Assembly: GCA_028564705.1 (NCBI GenBank)
Contig: JAPXFQ010002750.1
Span: 62,001-126,000 of the forward strand
DNA length: 64,000 bases
DNA from: Apricaphanius iberus
Lineage: Eukaryota > Chordata > Actinopteri > Cyprinodontiformes > Aphaniidae
Reading direction: 5' to 3'
This document shows, in pieces, positions 34,331 to 46,700 of this stretch. Positions within the stretch are counted from its first letter, which is position 1; each line of letters starts with the position of its first letter. The notes beneath the pieces were generated by a model. It did not search any database. It was not told the origin of the DNA and saw only the letters and a list, made by a program, of their open reading frames with translations. A program made the position numbers and the translations under genes.

Positions 34331-35678
34331 TCGCATAACACTAAAATCAACACTTTTATTGAAAACTGAACTTTTAGCTGAAATATTAACAGGATTAATT
34401 ATAAGCCTCTGAAGAACAAGAGAAACACGTAATAATATTTGTACCAGTTATGATTTGTGTGTGTTTGTTATAAAAATGATGGTATTTTACCTCTGATGTT
34501 TAATGCGCATTAAACTCCTGACATTTACTGTTTATTTGCTCATGGGTAATGGGTAGAACGTATTGGTTCTCCCTCTAGTTAGGAATTTATTCATTTTGGT
34601 TTATTTATTGGTTTTAATCTTCCACAGATCTTCTACCAACATTTAATAAAACACTTCCCAGAAATATTCTGTGATGTTTCTGCTTTAAATGATGAGACAG
34701 ATGTTCCAGAGAGGGAAGCAGAACGTTCAACATCTGAATCATTGTTTAACCAGGTAACATCAGAACCACCCTGTTCCACATGGGAGATGTTAGACTTTAA
34801 AACTGGATCTCATATTGCATTGTTTCACACAGTTATGATGACCAGAACCAGAACCAGGATCTGGTCTGACTGAAGCTCCATGAACCTCCTCCTTAAACCG
34901 GATTAGTAAAACATTTCTGATGGTTTTATTGTGTTTCTCTTGATTTCTGCAGAGTTTAGCTCTTGTTTCATTGCTGATCGTTCTGCAGCCGCATTACTAA
35001 ACTCAACAATATCATTAATAAAGTCACATTAACACTTTTCAGGAACAAACGCTGTTTGGGTTTTGGTGGATGAGGTCTTACCGTAACAGATCTGTACAGA
35101 CATGACCTCTCATGAGACCAGATTTCATAACAGAGAAAAAAACCTCGAGAGGCAACAGGAGTTATGCAACCAGCAGAATCTGCTAAAACATGCAGGCTTG
35201 ATGGAGAGAAACCTTCAAGCAAACTCTGACGGGAAATCAGCTTGTGGGAACGTACTGGTTCTGTTGGCAGCTGGGGATAAAAGATGGATGGTTTAAAGGA
35301 GCAGATTAAAACTAGTAGAGAACCTGGTGTCTGTTGTATAGGGAGGATGGAGGAAGCCCAGCAGGACTCCATGGTTGGTGTGACTCATGTTGTCCACAAA
35401 GAACCCAACAGAAAACATCAACAAAGTATTCCTGGAGACAGGAACCTGGTCAGCAATTTGAAATGCAGATAAGGCGCTGATTTTCAAGCAGCAACAAAAA
35501 TGACTTTAGGTTTACGTGGAGAAAACTTCTATAAATCTGAATATGTGGAAAGTAGCAGTTATACTGGGGGAGAAACAGTCGGTCAGTGAGAGCCAGCATG
35601 GAGGAGAAGCTCTACAAGCTCCCCTGTGGGTCCCTGACTGAAGAATAATGGAAGACAATGGAGAGACGAAGGTTTTTT

Positions 35679-38600
35679 TGGACAACAATAACGGTTCTAT
35701 AGGGGAATAATAACGGTTCTATAGGGGAAAAATAACGGTTCTATGGGGGAACAATAATGGTTCTTTAGGGGAACAATAACGGTTCTATAGGGCAACCATA
35801 ACGGTTCTATAGGGCAACAATAACGGTTCTATAGGGGAACAATAATGGTTCTATAGGGGAATAATAACGGTTCTATTGGGGAATAATAATGGTTCTATAG
35901 GGGAACAATAACGGTTCTTTAGGGGAACAATAACGGTTCTATAGGGGAACAATAACGGTTCTATAGGGCAACCATAACGGTTCTATAGGGGAACAATAAC
36001 GGTTCTATAGGGCAACAATAAAGGTTCTATAGGGGAACAATAATGGTTCTATAGGGGAACAATAACGGTTCTATAGGGCAACAGTAACGGTTCTATAGGG
36101 GAACAATAACGGTTCTTTAGGGGAACAATAACGGTTCTATAGGGCAACCATAACGGTTCTATAGGGGAACAATAACGGTTCTATAGGGCAACAATAACGG
36201 TTCTATAGGGGAACAATAATGGTTCTATAGGGGAACAATAACGGTTCTATAGGGCAACCATAACGGTTCTATAGGGGAATAATAACGGTTCTATAGGGCA
36301 ACAATAACGGTTCTATGGGGGAACAATAATGGTTCTTTAGGGGAACAATAACGGTTCTATAGGGCAAAAATAATGGTTCTATAGGGGACCAATAATGGTT
36401 CTATAGGGGAACAATAACGGTTCTATAGGGCAACAGTAACGGTTCTATAGGGGAACAATAACGGTTCTTTAGGGGAACAATAACGGTTCTATAGGGCAAC
36501 CATAACGGTTCTATAGGGGAACAATAACGGTTCTATAGGGCAACAATAACGGTTCTATAGGGGAACAATAATGGTTCTATAGGGGAACAATAACGGTTCT
36601 ATAGGGCAACCATAACGGTTCTATAGGGGAACAATAACGGTTCTATAGGGCAACAATAACGGTTCTATAGGGGAACAATAACGGTTCTTTAGGGGAACAA
36701 TAACGGTTCTATAGGGCAAAAATAACGGTTCTATAGGGAAACAATAATGGTTCTATAGGGGAACAATAACGGTTCTATAGGGCAACAATAACGGTTCTAT
36801 AAGGTAACAATAAGGGTTCTTTTGAGCAACCATAACGGCAGCAACAATAAGGTTCAATTGAGGCAACAATAACGGTTCTATTGAGCAACAATAGGTTTCT
36901 ATTGAGCCAACAATAAGGGTTCTATTGAGCAACAATAAGGGTTCTATAGGGCAACAATAGGGGTTCTATTGAGCAACAATAAGGTTTCTATTGAGCAACA
37001 ATAGGGGTTCTATTGAGCAACAATAATGGTTCTATTGAGCAACAATAATGGTTCTATTGAGCAACAATAAGGGTTCTATTGAGCAACAATAATGGTTCTA
37101 TTGAGCAACAATAATGGTTCTATTGAGAAACAATAACGGTTCTATAGGGGAACAATTAGGGTTCTATAGGGGAACAATCAGGGTTCTGTAGGGCAACCAT
37201 AATGGTTCTATAGGGGAACAATAAGGGTTCTGTAGGGCAAGCATAAAGGTTCTATTGAGCAACAATAAGGGTTCTGTAGGGCAACAATAGGGGTTCTATT
37301 GAGCAACAATAATGGTTCTATTGAGCAACAATAAGGTTTCTATTGAGCAACAATAACTGTTCTATAGGGTAACAATAACGCTTCTATAGGGTAACAATAA
37401 CGGTTCTATAGGTTAACAATAAGGGTTCTATAGGGCATCAATAACGGTTCTATAGGGCAACAATAACGGTTCTATAGGGGAACAATTAGGGTTCTATAGG
37501 GGAACAATCAGGGTTTTGTAGGGCAACCATAATGATTCTATAGGGGAACAATAAGGGTTCTGTAGGGCAACCATAAGGGTTCTATTGAGCAACAATAAGG
37601 GTTCTGTAGGGCAACAATAGGGGTTCTATTGAGCAACAATAAGGTTTCTATTGAGCAACAATAAGGTTTCCATTGAGCAACAATAATGGTTCTATTGAGC
37701 AACAATAATGGTTCTATTGAGCAACAATAAGGGTTCTATTGAGCAACAATAATGGTTCTATTGAGCAACAATAATGGTTCTATTGAGAAACAATAACGGT
37801 TCTATAGGGGAACAATTAGGGTTCTATAGGGGAACAATCAGGGTTCTGTAGGGCAACCATAATGGTTCTATAGGGGAACAATAAGGGTTCTGTAGGGCAA
37901 CCATAAGGGTTCTGTAGGGCAACCATAAGGGTTCCATTGAGCAACAATAACGGTTCTATTGAGCAACAATAATGGTTCTATAGGGTAACAATGATGGTTC
38001 TATTGAGCAACAATAATGGTTCTATTGAGCAACAATAAGGGTTCTATTGAGCAACAATAAGGGTACTATTGAGCAACAATAACGGTTCTATAGGGGAACA
38101 ATAACGGTTCTATTGAGCAACAATAAGGGTTCTATTGAGCAACAATAAGGTTTCTATTGAGCAACAATAAGGTTTCTATTGAGCAACAATAGGGGTTCTA
38201 TTGAGCAACAATAAGGGTTCTATTGAGCAACAATAATGTTTCTATTGAGCAACAATAATGGTTCTATTGAGCAACAATAATGGTTCTATTGAGAAACAAT
38301 AAGGGTTCTATTGAGCAACAATAAGGGTTCTATAGGGGAACAATAAGGGTTCTATAGGGGAACAATCACGGTTCTGTAGGGCAACCATAATGGTTCTATA
38401 GGGGAACAATAAGGGTTCTGTAGAGCTACCATAAGGGTTCTATTAAGCAACAATAATGGTTCTATTGAGCAACAATAAGGTTTCTATTGAGCAACAATAA
38501 CGGTTCTATAGGGCAACAATAACGGTTCTATAGGATAACAATAAGGGTTCTATTGGGCACCAATAACGGTTCTATAGGGCAACAATAACGGTTCTATAGG

Positions 38601-39998
38601 GGAACAATTAGGGTTCTATAGGGGAACAAACAGGGTTCTGTAGGGCAACCATAATGGTTCTATAGGGGAACAATAAGGGTTCTGTAGGGCAACCATAAGG
38701 GTTCTATTGAGCAACATTAAGGGTTCCATTTAGCAACAATAAGGGTTCTATTGAGCAACAATAATGGTTCTATAGGGTAACAATGAGGGTTCTATTGAGC
38801 AACAATAATGGTTCTATTGAGCAACAATAAGGGTTCTATTGAGCAACAATAACGGTACTATTGAGCAACAGTAACGGTTCTATAGGGGAACAATAACGGT
38901 TCTATTGAGCAACAATAAGGGTTCTATTGAGCAACAATAAGGGTTCTATTGACCAACAATAAGGTTTCTATTGAGCAACAATAGGGGTTCTATTGAGCAA
39001 CAATAATGGTTCTATAGAGCAACAATAAGGGTTCTATTGAGCAACAATAAGGGTTCTATTGAGCAACAATAATGGTTCTATTGAGCAACAATAAGGGTTC
39101 TGTAGGGCAACAATAACAATTTTGTAGGGCAACAATAACGGTTCTATTGAGTAACAATAAGGGTTCTGTCGGGCAACAATAACAATTCTGTAGGGTAACA
39201 ATAAGGGTTCTATTGAGCAACAGTAAGGGTTCTATAGGGCAACAATAACGGTTCTATAGGTGAACAATAACGGTTCTATAGGGCAGCAATAACGGTTCTA
39301 TAAGGTAACAATAAGGGTTCTATTGAGCAACAATAAGGGTTCTATTGAGCAACAATAAGGGTTCTATTGAACAACAATAAGGTTTCTATTGAGCAACAAT
39401 AGGGGTTCTATTGAGCACCAATAATGGTTCTATTGAGCAACAATAAGGTTTCTATTGAGCAACAATAGGGGTTCTATTGAGCACCAATAATGGTTCTATT
39501 GAGCAACAATAAGGTTTCTATTGAGCAACAATAACTGTTCTATAGGGTAACAATAACGGTTCTATAGGTTGACAATAAGGGTTCTATTGAGCAACAATAA
39601 GGTTTCTATTGAGCAACAATAAGGTTTCCATTGAGCAACAATAATGGTTCTATTGAGCAACAATAATCGTTCTATTGAGCAAAAATAAGGGTTCTATTGA
39701 GCAACAATAATGGTTCTATTGAGCAACAATAAGGGTTCTATTGAGCAACAATAAGGGTTCTATTGAGTAACAATAAGGGTTCTGTAGGGCAACAATAACG
39801 GTTCTATTGAGCAACAATAAGGGTTCTGTAGGGCAACAATAACAATTCTGTAGGGTAACAATAAGGGTTCTATTGAGCAACAGTAAGGGTTCTATAGGGC
39901 AACAATAATGGTTCTATAGGGCAACAAGAACGGTTCTATAGTGCAACAATTAGGGTTCTATTGAGCAACAATAACGGTTCTGTAGGGCAACAATAAGC
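35679..39998 (+). repeat. 22-bp minisatellite array 2 (about 195 units)
   Basis: Same unit as array 1 and the same flanks ('gaaggtttttttggacaaca' left, 'aataagcgacagaaac' right). Units to about 36,800 are mostly the TATAGGGG/TATAGGGC type. From about 36,830 onward the TATTGAGC type dominates, with higher-order blocks recurring about every 510-540 bp (compare 37,140-37,260, 37,480-37,590 and 37,800-37,920, the 'aattagggttctata..aatcagggtt' cassette). It is twice the length of array 1. Confidence 0.95.
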
Positions 39999-40690
39999 GA
40001 CAGAAACAAAAGCAGAATAAGTTCCTTTACTTCTAAAGTTGTCCAAGAGTTACAGGTCTCTACAGAACACCAGTATCTGTTCTGTCTGATACTCTAAAGG
40101 CCTGATTTACCTAGATTCTTAATAATGAACGCAATATTGTGTGCGGGAATAAAAATCTGCGACAGTGGGTTGTCCTTCATTTGCAGCTGATCTATTAAAA
40201 TATGGTGAGCAATTCATAACAGGTGCACGGAGCGGTACTCAAATGACGAGTTTTGTTGGGTTCAGCAGAAATGAGGCTGTGAACCATGAAGGTTCCACCT
40301 TAGATAACCCATTCTGAGTCTGTCTGCAGTCAGTGAAGATGGAGGAACGTTGGTGTCTAAAGGGTTTACTGGATCCGCCATTGATCTATTCATCCAGAAC
40401 GCAACAGAAGGTTCTTTGCTTTAGGTTCACTGGCTCTCTGTGAGCAGGAATGAGCGAACCTGCCTGGAGATGTTCATTCCTGCCCAAACATCTATCACAT
40501 AAAAGCCTGAGCTGCAAAAAAAAACAAAGAGCCTTCAACAACCCAGGAAACAGTCCCTGGTCCAATCAGATGTCATTTTAATTTACCCAGATGGAGAAAA
40601 ATGAGCTCCACATGTCTCAGCTAGAAAGGCAACATTAAAGGAGAAGTGTTTCTCAGCAGAAACAGCCAGTAAGAGGAACCACAGCTGCTG

Positions 40691-40745
40691 ACTGAGCTTC
40701 AATTAACGATGGATCGTCTTATTGGAGGATCTTCAAGTATGGGAA
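40691..40745. other. Junction between duplication copy 2 and MITE
   Basis: A short unassigned stretch that replaces the expected counterpart of 30,152-30,315. Confidence 0.4.
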
Positions 40746-41321
40746 GCCTAAAGCTTGGTTTAAGCTTGCCGCATGAACATTCCGCGCAGAAACGAGACGT
40801 GCGGAACCGGCCGAGACGCCTTCTTGCAGCGTTTGTATTTTTTGTGGCTTGTCCCTGCTGAGAGCCAATATTCTTGACGACTGTAGGGGGCGGCGTAGGG
40901 CTCTACGGCATGCATACAACACTACACCATAGTAGAAGTAGTAATCACTGTTGTTTACAAGATGGTGATACCCGTGAGCTTAAACAAAGCAGAACTTTTA
41001 TGCTATTTATTAGGAAAAAAGACGAAAAAAGGAGACCGTCCTCTCTTTCATTAAAACACAGTTGATCACAGTGATCTCTATCGGCAATTTCATAAAGATG
41101 TCTATTTACGAACCTCCGGCAATATGAGCTCTTGCCAGTCCGCCATGTTTTTCCGCCCGGAACCGTCGGCGTAGTTACAAATTTTCCTAGGTGCGCGGCG
41201 CGAAAATTTTTGGGGCGGGAGGAGGCCGCGCGGAGAGGCGTGGTTGCTAAAATGACGTAATTTGGCCGCGTGGAACCGTGAGGACCTCGCGGACGCGGCA
41301 AGCACAGACCAAGCTTTAGGC
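40746..41321. mobile_element. CpG-rich MITE with short terminal inverted repeats
   Basis: The ends are perfect 14-bp inverted repeats, gcctaaagcttggt (40,746-40,759) and its complement (41,308-41,321). The interior has 'gcgcgg'/'ccgcgc' palindromic pieces and a CpG-dense right half (41,150-41,300). Length is about 576 bp, with no transposase. I read a PIF/Harbinger- or ISL2EU-like non-autonomous element, but the superfamily is inferred because the target duplication is ambiguous (possibly TA inside the repeat). Confidence 0.6.
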
Positions 41322-41576
41322 TCCGCCCCTTCCTGAATTGAGCCTAACGCAATGTCAATGGAGAGATAAAAGTTATTTTCTGGTCCGCTTTGTTAAACGT
41401 CCTGAATCACACATATGTTTTATGATACAGGAGAATTTCATAGAGATTGAGATAAGGATAAGGATGATCCTGTCTCCATTGGAGTTTTAACATATTTTAT
41501 TCTAACAGTCCAGCAATGGTCTCTTCCACTCGTATCATCTGTCTCTCCCTGAACCTTCCTTTGTCCTGCTGCTGTG

Positions 41577-41586
41577 GTGTGTGTGC

Positions 41587-41627
<41 letters not shown>
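41577..41627. repeat. (GT)n microsatellite
   Basis: A nearly continuous GT run with one 'ca' and one 'gg' interruption. Confidence 0.95.
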
Positions 41628-41629
<2 letters not shown>

Positions 41630-42700
41630 ATCAGAGTCTTGCAGCCAAAGAAAGATATGATGATACATCAGTGTAGGAAAAACCTCCATGGTTCTCAAAC
41701 ATTCTGGAATATTCCTGCGCCGCTTTCACTATTAATTCTTAATCACTGAATAGAACTTATATGGAATAAGTTTACCACCACATGTACCTGATTTAACGTT
41801 ACATTCAATCAGAAGTCGCATAGATGACATCACAGAGCTAACGCTAGGTAGCATTAGCTAGCATTAAAACCCTCCTAGAGAGGCTACGTAATGGATCTAC
41901 TGCTTCTTTGAAAAAAACTGCCTTGAAAGATGATTATTCATAATTTTTGAGACCAAATCAATTTCTCCTCCTTCAGCCCATGTGAAAATAATTAAAAAAG
42001 TAATGTGCACAGATTGTTGAAGAAGTGCTTGGCTAATGAATATATGGCAGTGATAACTCTGTTCCTACCGTCCAATCAGAGTGTGGAAATGTTCTGACAT
42101 CATTTATGAAAGCTTAGTATACTTTTTCTTTAGTGATTTTGCTCAGACATGAAGCATTAGAGGGAACAATGGTTCTGTAGCAGTTGTATTGTTTATGTCT
42201 AACGTTATATTTCTTTGTTGCTTGGTTACCAATAACCTGACAATATAAATGTGGCCTCTGCCAAAATAACCCGGGCCTTTTTCTGGTGCCAGTCTGCCAC
42301 TGAGTGTTGGTTATGTTGCTGAAAACCCGTTCTTAGTTTATTCAGTCAATCAAAGTGCTGCCAAGACGGTCGTGGCAGATGACCGCTTGTACTGATCCAG
42401 GTTCTGGTTCTGGTTCTGGTTCTGCCAGAGGTTTCTTCCTGTTAAAGGGGAGTTTTTCCTCTCCACTGTCGCTACATGCTTGCTCAGTATGCGGGATTGC
42501 TGAGGAATTGCTGTGGTTGTCTATGTTAACATTATATGTTAAATCTGTTGCACGTCTCAAACGGGACAGAACACTATTTTTCTTGTTGCTTTGACTCTAC
42601 GGAACCGACCTGAAACTACAAAATCAGTCAGACAGTGTCCAGGATGTGTGGGTTCTGTAGAGATGTTACTGTTTCCTGTCCATTAGGGAACCTTCACTAT
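41628..42700. other. Upstream flank of gasdermin gene 1, repeat fragments
   Basis: This contains a diverged relative (41,905-42,120) of the 23,460-23,740 repeat and an L2-LINE 3'UTR fragment in plus orientation (about 42,380-42,520: 'aggtttcttcctgttaaagg', 'ctcagtatgcgggattgctg'). No exons are seen. Confidence 0.55.
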
Positions 42701-42773
42701 ACCAGAACCTGTAGATAGGGGGGTGGGTCGCCCAGGGATGCACCCGTCCCAGATCCGTCACTGACTCAGAGAC

Positions 42774-42779
42774 TATAAG
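42774..42779 (+). promoter_or_regulatory. Probable TATA box of gasdermin gene 1
   Basis: 'tataag' lies about 90 nt upstream of the 5'UTR exon's donor site. The downstream 'gaagctgcagagctgagaggctgcaga' stretch resembles the corresponding first exon of gasdermin gene 2 at 57,383-57,410. Start site inferred. Confidence 0.5.
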
Positions 42780-42799
42780 AAGACGCTAGGCTGAAGCTG

Positions 42800-42867
42800 C
42801 AGAGCTGAGAGGCTGCAGAGAAGCAGAGTCCCACCCTGAAGCTCCCACTGCTCAAACAACCACTGAG
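42800..42867 (+). other. 5'UTR exon of gasdermin gene 1
   Basis: The exon ends 'ccactgag|gtaaga' at 42,867. Its 5' limit is estimated from the TATA box. It is similar in sequence and donor position to the gene 2 exon ending at 57,454, supporting common descent of both promoters. It splices across about 870 nt to the ATG exon at 43,739. Confidence 0.6.
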
Positions 42868-43741
42868 GTAAGACTGAAGGTTTACTGGATGCTGCAACGG
42901 TTTATTATTTCATATAATGTGAGTTTAACCGCTGAATAGATATATCATAATCTGCTGTTTAGAGAAGAAGCTGCAGCCGGTTCTGGAGAACAGCTCCAGT
43001 AATGCAGAAGCTACACGATGCATTAGAAAGATGCTTTACAGCTTCACGGATTGCTGAAATAATTACAGGAAGAACAATAATATTGTATAAAACAGCATAT
43101 TTGAAGAGCTGCAGGTTTTCACAGAGGCTGAAATGTTTCCTAAAACGCTTGTAGGGACTTGTTAAGGCAGAAGGTGGAGGAGTTCAGCGTTCTGTTAAAG
43201 ATGCTGTGGGCCTGATTCATCAAAGGGTTGGGTTTGTAAAAAGGCTGTAAATCTTTCAGCTGCTGAATTACTAACCAGGCGTGAGTCAAACTGAGGCTGT
43301 TAAACCTGCAGCAAGAAGTCTGCAATCCTTGATGAATATGCAATGTGGCCATTTCTGTCACAAGATAAAAAATATTTGGAGGAGAACGTGCAGATAAGTG
43401 GGTATTCCAGGTACAGTGTGATTTATCATACCTGTAATTGTTTGTGGCGTCTGATTCTGTGCCTATTTTTACTGAAAGGCATGTCTGAACTTTACACATA
43501 AATTATTACTGACAATTAACACTCTAATGACCATAAACCTGGCAGCTATGTTGATATTTCTTATTTTTAAGACGCATCATAACTCAGTGGCTGCTTTTAA
43601 TTGAATTGGATCCAAATTAGTTTCCACTACTAATCTTTCTGGGGTCCACTAAATAAAATTCATACATTGCATAATACAGGTTCCGTCCTCAGTATGAAGA
43701 CAGAACCTGGTCCACTGATGGACATCTTTTCTCCTCAGACC

Positions 43742-46700
43742 ATGTTTGCGGCTGAAACCAAAGCGCTGGTGAAGAACACCGGAGCGGAGAAGGATCTGAT
43801 CTCCAACTGTAATTTGAATAAAAAACTGGACGTTCTAACTCTGGTTCGGGTCAAGAGGGGAACCATCTTCCAGTACCCCAAGTACAAGCCCTTGAACATG
43901 ACGCTGCCTGAGCTGATGGGGGACAAGAACTTTTCCCCAGGTGAGTCCCCTGTAGCTCCCAGATCCACCAGCAGAACTAAATGATTTAGAGACATTGCTG
44001 CTTCCTGACAGAGCTGGAGGAGAAAGTCCTGGTGAAGGACTTTAAGACCTGGGTGGAAACCAGCAGCAGCGGCAAACTGGACGGAAGTCACGAACTTGTG
44101 GGTAAAGCGGATGTCTCTGCGGACTACGACTCAGTGGACGGTCTGGCTGATTCTGTCAGCATCAAGAAGAAGAAGGTGGACCTGTCAGCCATCAGGAGCA
44201 CCTTCAGCGGCAGGTACAGGTGTAGAAACATACGCTGGTGTGAGCAGGTTCTGGCTGGTTCCTGCTGCTGATGTTCTGGTCTGCCAGGCAAATTGAGGGA
44301 GGAACACTGAAGGCGCTGAAGCTGAAGGAGAAGGACCGGCTGGCTATCGTCTACGAGACGGTTTACAACGCCGGACCTGTAACCATCATCAGGAAGGGGA
44401 AAATGGACGGGTGCATCTCAGCGTCTTTTCACAAGATGGCGAATCTGCTGTTTAAGGTGAGGGAAGCCGCCGAGAGTCAAACATCTAGATGTGAGGAGAA
44501 GGTAGCATCTAGAACGTCCTCCATGTTTCTCTGAACAAACAGAAAACACATGCGGGGTTCCCCAAGGCTCCATCCTGGGGCCTCTTCTATTTAATATCTA
44601 CATGCTCCCACTAACCCAGATTATAACAGCCAATCAGATTAGTTATCATAACTATGCAGATGATACTCAGCTGTACATTATAATGTCAGCAGGTGACTTT
44701 GATCCCATCCTGAACTTAAATGAATACATTAAACAAATCAATAGCTGAATGTCGCATAACTTTCTCCATCTGAACAGAAACAAACTGCAGTAATTATTGT
44801 TGGACCTAAAGAGGAACGATCCAGAATCAGCAACAGCTTCAGTTAATCCAGCTAGAAACTAGCAACCGGGCCAGAAATCTAGGTGTAATAATGGACTCAG
44901 ACCAGAACCTCCAGGGTCACATAAAGGCAATAACAAGATCAGCTTTCTATCAGCTGAGGAACATTTCTAGGATTAAAGGAATGATGACACAAGGAGACCT
45001 AGAAAAACTCATCCATGCATTTATGATTACTGTAACAGTATCTTCACAGGTCTACCTAAAAAGTCACTCAGACAGCAGCAGCTGATCCAGAACGCTGCTG
45101 CTCGTGTTCTCACTAGAACCAGGAAAGTAGAACAGTAGGTTCAGAAGATCTAATGTAATCCGTCTCCATAGGGAGAACATTAAGGTGGACTGGAGGTTCT
45201 CCATCATGCTTCCTACTCTGCACAGAGGAGATCCCTATGAGGAAAAGTTGCTGTTGCGTCCAGCAGCTCCATATGTCCATTGATTGTGTCCAACTTCTTC
45301 TCCAGCACACCTGAAGGACACACTTCCTCAAGAACCTTCCAGTGATGCTCTCATTTTAACCAGGTGGGCTGAAGCTGAAGCCCGTCTCAGTCATGGAGTT
45401 CTTTTTCTCCAGGACTTCTGGACCTCAGGGGCCTCCGTTATGAAGGAGAACATGAGCAGGAGCTGGTTTCCAGCTGAAGTTGCTGCTTCTGTTTCACAGC
45501 CTTGCTCAACAGAGCCTTCTGCGCCCCCTGCTGGCTGCATAGAGTCTAAACCATCTGATGGAGCTGAGTCTGACAGTCTAACAGGCTGTGACATTCTCTG
45601 ACTGTAATAAACTCTCTTTCCGGTTTTGATTTGTTCCATCAGGGAAACTCAAAGGTGGACACCACCTTCACTGTGCCAGAAAACTCCACCTTTGCTTTCA
45701 GCCTGGTGGAGGTCCTGGTGGAGAATGGGACGCTGGGTAGGAGCACGCTCCATATGTCTCTGTAGTCTTCTCTACATGATGTTGGGAGGAGTAATTATTC
45801 TTTCTTCTCACATTCTGCAGATATCTCCTTGGAAAGCTGGACTCATCATCGAAGAGGTTGGTTGTTGACCTTTGACCTCAACTCATGTCTTTTAAGCTAC
45901 TGTCCTTCTGAAGGTTTTACATCTGGTTGACTGGTGAGTTCAAGAACATCCGTCCCACTTTGCTCTGAACACCAAACCAGTGTGAGCGCCTTAAAGTCTC
46001 CCTGCAGCCGCCATGTTGTTCTGACCAATCATCTGTTCCTCTACAGGTGGTTCTGTGGTGGTCAGGTGATCAGTCAGACTGGATCATGTTGCTTTCACAC
46101 AACAGAATACAAAAGATCAAATAAACTATGGAAAAAGAAAGTCGACATGGGAACATCCAGTCAGGTGACACCTGGTGGAGGCTTTGGATCACTGCACGAC
46201 CTTCACTTGTAGAAACAAACAGATTTTAAATTGGATCTGAGCAAAATGATATGCTATTGTCTCCATACATGTGTGGTTCTCAGGTTCTGCCCCAATGAAA
46301 TGATGTTTAGGGAACATTCACTCCAGTGAAGTCCAGAAAGTCCAGTTCATTTAGGGAGGTGTGAATGCGAAACCGAACTCTGATTCCGACAAAAGAAGTG
46401 AACTCTATTCCACCTAAAAACCTCTCGGTCTCAGTTTGACTGACACGAACTCAGCTGTGGTTTGATTGCATATGTGACTGGCAAGCGGACCGGGACCGCA
46501 CCAAAAGCAGGGAGCGGACTATTTTACAGGCATTCTGGGTAAATACAATCTAAACACCTGTGCATGCTGGACAGATAGCAGCTGGATCCTATAAATACAC
46601 CACAGGTGGTGATATAACCATGTTGTTTGAACCTTTGGGTCATTTGACATTGTGAACGCAAACCACACTAGCTAAAAATAGCAACAATTCAGTAATTTTG

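Larger units (their letters stand above)
30316..40690 (+). repeat. Tandem segmental duplication, copy 2
   Basis: It is collinear with copy 1 but longer because it contains inverted-repeat arm A', a host repeat, a 2.8-kb retroposon insertion and an expanded minisatellite. Flanking single-copy-like blocks differ from copy 1 by only occasional substitutions, so the duplication is young. The retroposon is absent from copy 1, so it either inserted after duplication or was removed from copy 1 with the surrounding deletion. Confidence 0.8.

Noticed and set aside
36753..36935. 60-codon minus frame in the minisatellite
   Set aside because: Chance opening in a 22-bp repeat; the frame shifts every unit.
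27221..39998. CRISPR-like regular repeats
   Set aside because: Units are contiguous 22-bp repeats without unique spacers in a vertebrate genome; they are minisatellites.
40945..41301. 118-codon minus frame
   Set aside because: It lies wholly inside the CpG-rich MITE with no protein similarity recognised.
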